Of a DNA stretch of 64,000 nucleotides, positions 33,387 to 45,900 are shown one piece after another (within the stretch, counting starts at the first letter, position 1; every line of letters starts with the position of its first letter). The stretch is from contig CM065182.1 of NCBI GenBank assembly GCA_033026295.1, positions 868,001 to 932,000 on the forward strand. Direction: 5' to 3'. The notes beneath the pieces were generated by a model. That model searched no databases. It had not been told where the DNA came from and saw nothing but the letters and a program-made list of their open reading frames with translations. The position numbers and the translations under genes were made by a program. Source of the stretch: Channa striata. Taxonomy: Eukaryota > Chordata > Actinopteri > Anabantiformes > Channidae.

Positions 33387-34459
33387 AAAAAATATTAACA
33401 AAATCATCTGAAAACATGCCGCACACACACACACACAGCCATATTCATCCATGTAAACCACACACACAGGTTCTGTTTAACAGGAGGACAGACATCATAT
33501 AGAACTTCCTGTTAGGAACCAGACACTGGCTGAATATTGGGAGACAATCTTGCCAAGCTCAGCAGTTATTGTAAAATAAAGAAAAGGAGAAAATGAAAAT
33601 ACAAAATGTGAAAGTGAAGCCTTTCATTCCAAAACACTGCATCCAGTTAATTCACAATTAAAGGTGGAGGATAAAAATAACCTGATGTTTGCCGTTTGAT
33701 TTTCCAAAAATATACAATATTTATATAATTACAGGCAGTGAAATCTCTGGTGGACAGCGGCTTTTGGAAGGAAACGCTTCACGTGCACCCACACTCGTTC
33801 CATTCAAACCAAACTGACAAACAGGAAATCTGAAAAAACAGACAATTAGTCATTTAAACTGTGCACGTTCACTTGCCCCCCACCAAAGGAAAAAAAAACA
33901 CTGTGCACATCGAAGCCACTTGTCTTTAATATTACGATAATTTGTCTTTATTCACATATGGACACAGGATCAGATGCTGCTGTTACACTACACCAGTTTC
34001 CATGTACTTCTAATAAAAGCTAATCAAGACTGCGGCACTTCCTGTGCAGGTTTCAAACACGAAGAGAACCTTTGACCCCGTCCGTGTTGGCCCATTTCTC
34101 TTGCTCTAATTCCTGTCACTGCACGTTCTGCAGGTCCGTTGGTTCTGCAGGCAGCTTGACATTTGGCCTCCGGCTCCATTCGTTTCAGAAGAACGTTTAA
34201 AACCCCCCTTAACAGATCCCTTGATCTCAGCGCATCTGTCATGAAAACAGCAAAAATTCTAAATGTAAATTTGGACTTGATAAAGTTTTTACCCATTTCA
34301 AATGGGACAGAAATCAGTAGATGCCTGGACACATGGAATCAAGTGGATTCAAATGTCTAAAGCAGTAATTTAACTCTGTGAAATATCTTCCCACGATCCC
34401 TCACGAGTGGTTGCACGTAAGAAGAGTTACAACTTTTTTCTTAAAATAATGCACTGACA

Positions 34460-34498
<39 letters not shown>
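34460..34498 (+). repeat. (CA)n microsatellite in the NUP98 3' UTR/flank
   Basis: About 18 CA units lie roughly 200 bp beyond the NUP98 stop on the minus strand. Shorter CA tracts are at 33419-33437 and 26752-26775. Confidence 0.85.
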
Positions 34499-34702
34499 CG
34501 GTCAGGAATCACATGTCAAAGCCTTGTGTCCTTTTTCCACAGGACAAACTCAAAGCGCTGAGGAAGCTCAAACAGCATCTCAAACGTAACTGACTCCTGG
34601 TTGAGGTTTTCTTCCAAAAACAGTACAAATTCTTTTTCCGTGTCCAAATGATTATGTCATCTGAGCTGGGCAGCGCCTTCGAAGCGCCACGTTGCTGTGC
34701 TC

Positions 34703-37700
34703 TCATTGGCTGACGATCAGCTGTCTCAGGTAGGATTGCGTGAGGCCTCGCAGCTCCTCCAGCGTGTAGTCTTCCGGCATGGGCAGGCGAGTGATGTGCG
34801 GCGCCAACTGGGTGATGGGGATGCTGAGGGAGTCGGAAGCCGAGTCACCTTGCTGTAGGCTCAGCACCACACGGAGGATGTTGGCCACACGCTTCGCCAT
34901 TTCTGCATGGAGGGGAGGAGCAGTGACTTCACCTAGTAAAGTATTTTTTTTGCCCACTTATTTTGAACTAAAACCTCTGAACGAATATGTTTGACAATAA
35001 ATCAGGCTCTTATTTGCACATGGTGCAGCTGGTGACTGTGGCTCTTCACTCAGCTGACAGTTGCAGTGAAGTCATTTAAGTGTGTACATACAAACCATGG
35101 CCGGACTGACTAAATAAATAAGGATTCTGTTTATAATCTGTGGCAAAGGAGACAAACGCTGCAGATATTCTGCACACGTTTGGATTATTACAAAGCTCTT
35201 GTGGTTTTACCTGATTGGGCGAGTCGGTCTCTGGCTGTGCTGCAGGGCAGCAGCTCGATCCTGCTGCACAGAGACGTCACGTCGGTGTGGAGACGCTCCA
35301 GTTCATAACCAGCATTTTCCATCTGACCGTGAGGAGAAATAAACTGTTTGCACATTACTTCTATATTTTGAGGTACTTGTATTAGATTTCAGTATTTCAA
35401 ACTTTGCAGATGATTAAACCCTAAATAATTACACATTACAGTTTAACATTTGTTGACCGTTGGAAATGATATGGGGAAATTCAAAAATGACTGTACAACG
35501 ACATCCACTCCATTGCAAGCTGATTTGTTGTTGTTTACATATTTGACACCCCATTATGTGTGTGTCTAACGGTCAGAAAAGACCAAATATCTTAATTTTT
35601 CAGAGTAAAACATGGATGGAGGATGGATGTTCCTCTGAAGGTCAGGTACCTGCTGGATTTCCTGCAGAATCTTTATGACTCTGATGTAGTCCAGGTAAAC
35701 GCTCCCTGCAGTGTCCCAGTCCTGGATGGTGGCACAGTGTTCGGGGACCGCCAGGCCCTCCAGGAACTCGAGCAGGTAGTCATGGTTGTCATTGATGATG
35801 CAGTCTACAAACGTAAGGAAGGGAGAGAGATAGTTTTACAAATCTTACAAACTAAATGTTTGTCTTTCAAAGAGCTGGCAGGATGAAAAAGGATTAAGGT
35901 GATGAGGGAAATTCGACTGTTCTGCCGAACTACTGAACTTTTTTAAACCTCCTCATCTAAGCATAAGAAAATTCCAACCCATGGAAGAAGGAAATCCTGA
36001 ATAAATTCAAAGGTCTATTTTTAGATAGAGGACAAATGGTAAACTGGGCTTTTAGAGAAAGACTAGGAGACTTTTTTTGGAGCCTGACTCATCTACAACA
36101 TTTGATTTCTACACATGCACAGAACTCCCTCCCTCCCTCCCTCCCTGGACATAATGCTCTCTCTTCCTAACATTTGATTTTGAAATGGCTGACGGTGCTA
36201 CTCTAATCCAAGAGAACATAGAATCGTGTGTGGAAAAAACGTTACAACCAGTCAGATTGTACCTGAGGCCAAGTGGCGAATGAGCAGCCGGTGACACTGG
36301 TTCCAGTATCCCGCCCGGTACAGGTGCAGAGCCTCCTGCTGTCTGTCACCATCTCGCCGGGCTCTTGTGGCCTTGGCCTTGTGGATCCACTGCTCTGGGA
36401 TCAGCAGCCTCTCAGTGAGGAAGCGCTCCCTGCGAAGCGACTCCTCCGTCTCCTGTAGGGGGCAGTGGAGAGTCAGCAGCTCCCTCACCGCTCGCTCCCG
36501 CTGGCTAATGACACAAGAAAAAAAGGCTCCGTGTTAACTCAGTCAGTTCTACTCGCACAATCAACACACAGTGGACACAGTCAAAGACCGAGACATGCAG
36601 AAATCCCTCTTGATGATTTTACTTCCATAATATTCGTGTTAGAGGTTGTGTTCTTTGAATGTAACCCCCCAAAGCAAACTAGTAATTTGAGATTTTGAGT
36701 AACACATAAAATTTGAATGTGAGAAAGACCAGATATTTGTCAAATACACTTTTAGATAGACTGATCTTCAGCTGTGGGTTCTTTGTCTTTATAGGTAGAA
36801 GCTCCATTATATTAAATCACCACAAAAATAACTTGCAAAGAAAAATTGGGATTCTACACTCCAAACATTTTCTACGTTTGATTTATTTAATCATTACTGC
36901 CTTGGAGAAACTGGGCTGCAGGAGATTCATTAATGATAAAAATAAAATTGTAGTTGCCGCCCTGTATTCAACTCGTTTCATTGGTCACATTAACTGATGT
37001 ACCATTTGAACTAGGAAACAAACAGAAAGGAATTGGGCCCTTCGTCCCTTTACTGTTTCCTGTCTGCAGTAAATGAAGCAGTGAACGCACGTGTGGTCGG
37101 GGATGTGCAGCAGTATGAAGATGGCCATGTGCCACAGGCCGGCGCTCTCAAGCTGGGCGGCGTAGCTGGCGTGAAGCAGTCCCTGCCGTGAGGAGCTCAG
37201 GTGGGTGTAGTGCAGCGCCTGTAGGACGCCCCAGAGGTGCCAGCTCAGGCGGTAGTCCAGACGCTCCCATGTGACTGTCAGAGGGTCCAACAGCTCCTGT
37301 AAACTGTAGTGTCTGCAGAAGGACACGCACAGACACATGAGGCACTAAAGGAACGTTACAGATTTTCACACTTTGTGGTTTGTTCTGAGCTTGTCAGAAA
37401 AGTAGAATGTCTTTCCCTGTTCCAAGCACGTCTGAGCACAGAGTAACTAAAAACTTCAAATATGAAGTTGTTGTTGGAAATCAACAGCATGTTGATCATT
37501 TTTTCCAGAGATTGAAGTGGGGATGTTTATTCTTAAAACGCGTTCATGTCCAACAAACCAATAACGGGTTTTTATTTGGCTTTTCTTGCAGAGAGCGACC
37601 TGTTATTTTCCTAAGAATTACAACCCACACTGACCCTTTCCCTCTAACATTGCCAATACGACTGGCTGATTAGTGTTCATGTGTTGTATTGGCATTTTCC

Positions 37701-40700
37701 ATTATTCAAAATCTTGGTTCGACTCATCAAATCACAAATTTGTGGCTGTTTCTTTGGCTTTTTTTGAAGCTGTGACACATTTAGTGGGACACTGTGCACC
37801 CAGGTGGCATCGTAGATCTATGTGACATTTTTTCAGATACAGATGTGTACAGTGGGTGAGCTAGGTTACCTGTCGCTATAGAGCTTGAGCAGATGGAAAC
37901 AGATGTCATAGAGTGGCCGTTTTGACTCTTCCTCTTCCTCCATTTCTGGCTGTTCCATCTCCAGGTACGGAGGCAGGGGGGCACAGCTGTACTTCCCCAC
38001 CTCACATGCACCCTGTGATGGACATTAAAAAAACACCAGGAAGTGAAGGCTACTGAAGTCTGTGCAGAGAATAGAACTGGGTCTTGGTAGAACTCTGACA
38101 ATACTACACGTATAACGATTCACAGCTTAAAAATCCATACAAACAGTACGTTTTACTTCAAAGTACCAAAGTAAAAAGAATAAAAGAATTTGAAACCCTG
38201 AGCAGGTGGCAGCTGCTCACCTTGAAGGCGGCTTCGTATCTGGCGAGAGCGTCACCCACAGAGGCCATCGGAGGCAACATGAACCAGAGGTGGATGGCCA
38301 CACATCGCTTCCAGTCCAGCTGAGAGCACACATTCACCACGGACTCAGACGACTGCCACACCTGTAGAGTGACACAGCAAACACTATCACCATAAACCTA
38401 CAGACACTTTGCCTTGACACAGATGCATCTTAAGACACATTTCAAATTATCCAAAGTGGCCCTTCAATTATTCCATGGCCTTTTTTTCCAGTCAATTAAC
38501 TAAACCATCCCTGAGATTTTCAATCTCTCTTTAAACAAACTGAAGTTGTCATACAGGTTTCCCAGCCAGCAGCGCAAAGATGCGCAGTCTCTCCTCGGGC
38601 AGGTAGCAGTCAGTCTGCATGCGGTTCCAGTCGGTGAGCTGAAGAGCCAGCAGGTCCCGGCAGTACTGAGATCCCACGGCCTGAGACAGCAGCAGGGACA
38701 GCCGGTGGTCTCCTGGAGATGAACATCAGCATGTTAGCAGAGCTAGGACATGTTTTTGAGTCCATCGTAAGTGCAACACTAGTGAAGGACTGGAGTTGCT
38801 CTTACTTAATGTTTATTACAGACAAATTCCAACTATTTATACACTGAGAAATCTGTAATTTTTGATTATAGTTCTAGATTTAAAGCTGATGTAATACAAA
38901 ATTTTCAGATGTAAACGAAAAAATGAGTTTTAAATCTTTTTGTGTTTGGCTTCTGTAGACGATAAAATCATTCCTCACTGACACACCAGCTGTGAACTTT
39001 CCACCTCCACCTCACCTTCCTTCTGTGCCAATCGACACGCCTCACTGATGCGGTTTCCTGTCAGGTAGCTGAATATGGCTTCCGTGTGGCGACCCTTCCC
39101 TGCCAAAGCCACCTCCTCTTCCACTCTGCAGGTGGCGCCACGCGACAGCCAGACAGAGAATGTCCGCCTCCTCTGCAGCTGCTGCTCATAATCGCTGGAT
39201 GATTCCCTGTCTAGGTCCTGGTCTGCAGGGCCCAGCCGCCCCCACAGGGCCTCACACAGGGTCCAGACCTCAGCCCAGTAATCCAGGAGAGCTGCGGGAG
39301 AATAAGAGAAGAGAAAAGTAGGAATTCTGCTCCTGTTTGTTAAGAAAATTTAAAGAAAAAGCATGTTCAGCAGAGTTTAATAATACATACAAATGGAGGC
39401 TTTATTACAACCTCACACAAGCTCCAAGATGGTTGTAATCTCCAAAAATAAAAAAAATACTAAAACTGGTATCATTGACACAACAGAAAAATACTGCAAG
39501 AAAATATATATTTTTTTTAAGTAACTGCAGGAATTCTGGCAATACACTGGAAACCCTTCAGCCCTGGTTATACACCATCCTCAGTGTCTGAGCTCTGCTA
39601 CTTACGGTCGTCGTGTGTCCGTTTGTCCTTCAGCTCAGTGATCCACTCTGCGTACTCGTGCAGCGCTGCCACGCCAGGTTGCGGTCGGACCATGGGGCAG
39701 GCAGAGGCATCTGTCGTGCTGACAGTGCTGTGCTTCAGACAGATCTCTAGGGGGCGCTGCATCACTGCCTGGCTCCCTTCTTCCTCTTCCTGCTCAACAG
39801 TTTTCACTGATGGAGGCTCAATCGCTACCAGCTGCTCCAGCACCACCTTGTAAGGAGTTTCTGCCAGTCTGCAGGAAATGAGCGCACAAATCTCCGTTAA
39901 ATTCTATTTTCTGTTGTGTCTGAAAAGTTTTTATATTTCAGCAAAACACAAACATTTCTCGTCATTCGCAGGTCATTTGACATTGGACTGAAAACAGGCA
40001 TTTTGTAGGCGAAAGGATATAGATTTGTAATGCAGAAGGTTTTTCTTTACAAAGAAACTGTGTGTGTGTTTCTCCTACGGTTTGCTCCTGGCAGGTTTTG
40101 GCAGGAAGCTGAAGTCAGTCTTGGCAGCCACTTCTTGCTGGTTAAGCTGTTTGGAGGGCAGTGAGCTCAGCTGCTGGCCACAGTGTGCCAGAGTCCACCC
40201 CGGACCCCATCCCACCCGAAAGGAGCGACCCACAAACAGCCCTGCGTCCATCAACAAGCTCCTCTGCAAAAACAACATCAACATTAACTGTGTTTTTAAA
40301 TTGTCACGATGATCTGTGACATGTCCGGTAAAGAAGCAGCACTTTTCACCGATAGACGAGAGTAAACGAACCTCACTCTGCAAAAAAACGACACTGTATT
40401 CACAGTAGGACGCCTGTTGTCTCTAACAGCAAGTTTAGCTTAGCAAAGAAGGGTGAACACACTGAAGACTCTGTGCCTGCTATAATAAGGTCTGAGCAGT
40501 TACGTATGCATATAGGAGGTATGTTAAGGCTTCATGAAGTCCATGTCATCAGCCAGTTCTACATCATTGAGCGTAGAATTCGTACAGTATAAATAAAGCA
40601 AAACCAGTACTGACCTTCCCTTGAGTGACTGAGTGTTTCAAGGGGACGGGGCCGCCCACTCGCCTGACTCCAACAGTCCTAATCGAAGGCTCTGGAGCTC

Positions 40701-41657
40701 GGGGGGGCAGCAGGAAGGAGGAAGGGCCCGGCCCGGCCCACTGTAATGACCGGGAGGGTTCAACTGCTGCCGGAGAGACCGGGACAGAGGAGCACGGGGA
40801 GAGTCGGGCAGCTGAGAAAGGAGTCCGGAGGTGAAACGAGCCTGAAGAAGTCCGCCCACTGTAGAGAAATTCACACTTTCTCATCCCGTTGTCGTCACAA
40901 TGTTTTCCCCACATGCAAACACTGTCACATCCTTTATTGCATATCACAGTACACTGAACAGCTCAGTGTTTGATCTGTTGCCGAGTAAAAAACAATTTGC
41001 AGATCACGTAATCACTATCCACTGACACTTTAATGTCTGAGTGAAAAGTTAAACCATTGCTCAGCCTCAGATTCTCCGACTGATCTCAGCCCGCTGCTAC
41101 AAAACTAACAAACAAAAAGATAACCTCCAAGTCCACCAAGCAGCAGAGCGTAAAGTTAGAGGTTTGCGTTTCTTACCGGCTGGCCGGCTCTGAGCTCCTG
41201 GCACAGCGAAGCGAGGAGACGAGACATCAGTGGAGAGCCTCATCACTCCCTGATCCTGCAACATGTCGCTCTCCTCCTCATCCTCAGCAAACAGAGATGC
41301 CTTCATTATCTGCCAACAGACCAGAAGAAGAATCAGAGGATTCAACGCTTTTACGCTGGCGGGCAAACTGATGAAATGAGGCAGTTCCAGTCTGTGACCA
41401 GGGACTGCGACTACCTGGAGGGTGTGGGGGTTGATACCCAGAGTTGACGCTATATGGCTCGACGCAGAGATGCTCTCATGTTCTGCTGAGGTCAAACCCA
41501 CAAGCTTCCCAGCCAGTGCCGTGTCCATTTCTCCCACCAGCAGGTCACCATCGTCCTCTCCGCCCAGCATGCTCTCTGTTGGAAAGGTCTGGGTTATGTC
41601 AGCCATGTCGCTGTCCAACTCTGCCAGGCCACCCGGAAGATCCAGGACTACTGTGGA
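34703..41657 (-). CDS. nup98: NUP98 gene, Nup96 part (14 exons, about 899 aa)
   Basis: Transcript order of exons (minus strand): 41415-41657, 41177-41309, 40615-40841, 40079-40263, 39606-39868, 39016-39291, 38555-38712, 38221-38361, 37870-38012, 37091-37312, 36263-36504, 35650-35804, 35211-35322, 34703-34902 (stop at 34703). All phases agree. The product is the alpha-solenoid Nup96 half of the Nup98-Nup96 precursor, which joins the Y-shaped (Nup107-160) scaffold complex of the nuclear pore after cleavage. Recognisable blocks are SSHIASTLGINPH, GRSFRVGWGPGWTLA, EAIFSYLTGNRISEAC, VCSQLDWKRCVAIHLW, DYRLSWHLWGVLQALHYTHLS, AVRELLTLHCPL and the C-terminus LAPHITRLPMPEDYTLEELR. The third exon reads in frame only from an internal acceptor (see findings). 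Total precursor is about 1,824 aa, close to the usual vertebrate length. Confidence 0.93.
36126..36146 (+). repeat. (CCCT)n microsatellite in a NUP98 intron
   Basis: Five CCCT/CTCC units lie between the exons at 35650-35804 and 36263-36504. Confidence 0.8.
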
Positions 41658-42049
41658 CTAAAGTGACAGACACACAGGATTCATAATCATTGAGTGTATT
41701 ATTTTTAGCCTCAACGGGCTCCAGTAACGCTTCTACAGTCCTACAGGTCAATAATGTCGCCTAACCACTGTTAGAGGTAAGTGACTCAACCACTCACTGG
41801 TGTCGGTCAGTGAATCGCTGTTTCAGCGTAGGCATTACATTTTAAAAAGGTCTCGTGTTACTTGGGTGGAGGAGTTAGTGGAATGAGTGCCGTTCTGTGC
41901 ATTATATTGTGCACTTTTTTAAAAAACAGCCGTGTTTAAAACGCTCAAATGTTAAAACAAGGTTCGATCCAGGTTTAAAAGGTCGAACCAGCACAGCATT
42001 TTTACAGGAACAAACTTTACAGACCAAAGATTAAATATAATCTTCATTT

Positions 42050-42924
42050 ACTTTATTTCTGTCATTTATTGCAATTTAAGTTTGGTACAATAACGTCACA
42101 TCTTAAGGCTAGAATCTACATTTTTTACTGTTAAGTTTAACTTGATATTTAAATGACAGGATATTTTTGGTACAAGTCAAGTTTATCCTAAAAAATACAA
42201 GCTCATAATACATTAAAATACCAACAGCAGCATGTAAATGTGTTGTATAAACTGCTGAAGAACAAAAACCTTCATCATCAAACATCTAACAGAGACTGTA
42301 TCTTCCATAGAGAAAATAGTATATTTCTTAAACAAATAAAGAATTTAATACACTCGCATGTTTGTTTAAAGCTGAATCGGCAACAGAATAAGACTTGAAG
42401 ACATTCAGATTAACTAATGAACTCTTTTTTTCATTCACAAATGCAAAGCAAGAAAAAAGTCAACACAATATGTTTGACTGTAACTTTCCCCTTTGAATAA
42501 AAATAAGACCTGTTATTTACTGATATGTGTTACATCAGCACATGACCAGCTTTGGGCTTGAAAGCCAAAGCAACACGGCATTTACCCAAAAGCATTTACA
42601 TAATCATAAATTCACAAAGTTAAAGTGACTCATACTAACAAGTTAGCATCTGGCTGACTATTTGCTGACACCCAGCATATAAATATAATGAATATCATCA
42701 ATACCACTTCTACCTTTTCCCACCTTGTACTGTGAAAACATTAACAACCTTAAGATAGTGCTCAACAGAATATTTGTGTCTTAACATTACACCTTTTTTT
42801 TTCATCTATTAAAAAGGACAAACTGGGTCCCTGCCTGAAAAATATAATCAGCAAGCAATGAATGTAAAGGAAACCGTTCCTAGCATCTAACAGCTGGAAA
42901 CAAGCAGACGTTTGGCTGAATGAA
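42050..42924 (-). other. Likely 3' UTR of the short Nup98-only transcript
   Basis: The stretch follows the read-through stop at 42925 and lies inside the intron used by the long transcript. It is AT-rich, has no exon, and contains reverse AATAAA (TTTATT near 42055 and 42065) that could terminate the short form. Human NUP98 also makes a transcript ending shortly after the cleavage site, which supports this reading. Confidence 0.5.
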
Positions 42925-45900
42925 TCACTTCAGGTGTGTCAGTGAGGGTGGTAAGTGTGGGGGCACAGGCTGCTCTACCTGAGCCTGTGGCGCCACCTGT
43001 TGCTGCTGGGAGGGAGGGAGTTGTTGCTGCAGCTTGGAGGGAGGAAGTGACATCATCGTCTTCAGCTTCTTGGGGTCGTTTTTAGGTGGAACTTCGTCGT
43101 CCTCGTCCGAGTCCTGGAGGCCATATTTGGAGAAGTGAGCCACCTATAAGAAAGAGACAAGTCAGTTACACCTGGGCAGTAACGGTTAGGATAAAATGTT
43201 ATGATTTATTATGATTTAGAGGCATTTATATCTAATGGGGCCAAACAACATCTAAGTGGATTATGTTGGATCTGTTTTCAACCAGTAGACCAGTTGGGAA
43301 ATTAGGATTGTTTTTTTTAAACAAAGTAGATTCTGTTTTGTATCAGTGAACATTAGATTTATCTGATGTAAAAAGCACTTGGGCTCATTCATCTAAAATC
43401 CGTGACAGCAGCAAACACTGACCTCGAACACCCAGGATCCGGTCTCAGGTCTGTACTCCAGGAAACGGGCTCCCTGCTTGCGTGAGGCCTTCTCTAGTCG
43501 ACCCTCATAATTCATGTCGCTAAGACGCTCGGGGCTCCGGATCTGAGTACAGCTCGTCTTGTCATTTGGCCAAACACCATCCAGAGTTACCTCAGCCCGT
43601 CTGTGAACACACAAGACAGGAAGTGGACCATTAACAGAAAACTGGGCAGGTCACTAGTGAACTATTACAACTATACAACATATTTGTTTGATGGTTGTCC
43701 GGCCCCTCACCTGTTCAGCCCCTCTCCTTCTGGCGGCTTGTTTTTATCATCCGGATACACAATAACTTCCTTGCGTCTGAAGTGGACAATCTCATCGAGG
43801 TTCAGCCCCGTCACATTGACCTCACCGGGCAAGAAGATGGATCCATAACCTGCAAAGGCCAAACAGTGAAATGTCTGTCCACTCACAGGTATAGTGATGA
43901 AAATTTAACAAGTGCTTGTGAGCCTCTTTAGGAAATCCCTGACAGGTAGACTGAAATTCATTTTTTAATTAACTGTGTTTTAATCATCAATTGACCTCTC
44001 ATTTTCAAAAAAAAAAAAAAAAAAAAAATATTAATAACACGTGGAGTTAAAATGCAGTAGTGATCACCTTACCTTTTCTGCCAACAGTGAAGTTTTCCAC
44101 AATACACTCTCCATTTTCATCCACCATCTCAGCTAGATCCTCCATGGAAGGAATGGTGTAATAACCAACACGGTTTAGGACAATGCCTAAGAAGATAAAG
44201 CATTGAAACAAAACCTATTAGTAGACGATTATATCTTGCATATTTTCTAGTCCAGTGAAATAAAACTGAATATGCCCATTGCCACTGCAGCAAAACATCA
44301 CACAAAGTATGTTGACCGACACTAAATCCAACTTCCAGGTTTTCTCAGGAAGGAGAAATGCAACAGCTGGTTTGCAAAATTTAAACTGAATTTATATTTC
44401 GTATAATGGGATTTGTCTTTAGAAAAGCACTGCAGGAACGTTTGTTGAATACACAGCGTGTTTCTAAATTTGACATGATTGTTTCACTCTCTCATTACTG
44501 CTGCTAGTTTCTGCAAAACATTTATAAACTATCATAACTAAAGTTTTAGTCTGCTCTTGTTTATGATTGTTGAGGTGTGTTCATATTTTTCTCTTTTTAA
44601 TAACTTTAATGTGTACCCACTTTTGATATGAATAGCAATTGATATAAGTGAAGACAATGGATTTCACTTAAACCATACACCCCGACTTTAATAACTTTAA
44701 TTTTCAATATTGCACATACTCATTGCACTAGCCTGTATATACTCACCTGTAAATAGTAAAAAATAGCTTTTGATATAATCTGTAAATTTCAACTAGTTAA
44801 CAACACCCTGTATAGTATGTTCAATTGATATAAATTTGAATATTTTCACGAGCTTAAATTGTAGCTGTAATAGTATAATGTTAAATTAATTAATCTGCAC
44901 ATTTTCTGGGCTGATGTAAGAGTGATCAAAGTTTGACTAATATGACAGAAAGGGTCAAATCTTTCCTGTTAAAAACAAGTTGAAACTACAGTGGCTTTAT
45001 AGGTAATAATTAAGACAGATGTGTAGACCTAATAAAATAAATAAAAATAAAATAAGTAAATAAACGATAACAATTTTGTCCAAACAACATCTTGTAATGA
45101 GCTGCATACACCTATCACCCCCAGAATCATTTATCTACACAGTCAGGCTACCTATGGAGCTGTCCTACATTATGGTGGAAATGAGAGTGATTTCCTGCCA
45201 AAGTTTTTAGAATTTTGAGGATTTCTGTCCAGTTAGGACAGATTTTTTACTTTGACACTTAAATATGGGCCCTGGTCCATGGTTAAAGTGAAAACGACAT
45301 GCAGCAAGCTACCAGCCCATTAGTACTTCCAGCTCCTGTGACTGGTGTTTTGGAAGTAGCACATGAATATTTAAGGCCTGTTTAAAAAAATATATATTTT
45401 TAAATGTCGATGAGGGTTTGTCCCGGACCTGCTGGGTGAGGAGACTGTTGATCCTGATGCTCCTCCTCTTTCTCCTCCTGTAGAGACTCCTCTCCCAAAG
45501 ATGCTGACACATCATCGCTGCTCAGCTGAGGAAAAAAGAAAAGTGAGTCATTAATATTTTGCTTAACACTACACCACATAAATAACACTTCATATAATCC
45601 AGTTTATTATTGCACTTCCCTGTTGTGTTTTTTTTCCATATCTGTAACTAATTACACACATCTCCTGTGAAACGTGTACTCACTAAATACTTTACGTCCA
45701 AACAAAAACATACCTGTTAAAGCATGTTAAAGTACACACTATTGTTTTGTGCTTTTGATTGTAACATTCTAACTCTTAAAAAGGTTAAAAACAGCCAGAG
45801 ATGCGTTTACTGACCTCCAGGCCATTCCTGGCTGCTTTGTGCATGTTGAGTTCATTGATCGTGTCCTGGAGGCTGGTCTGGGTGCGACCCTGTGGGATCG

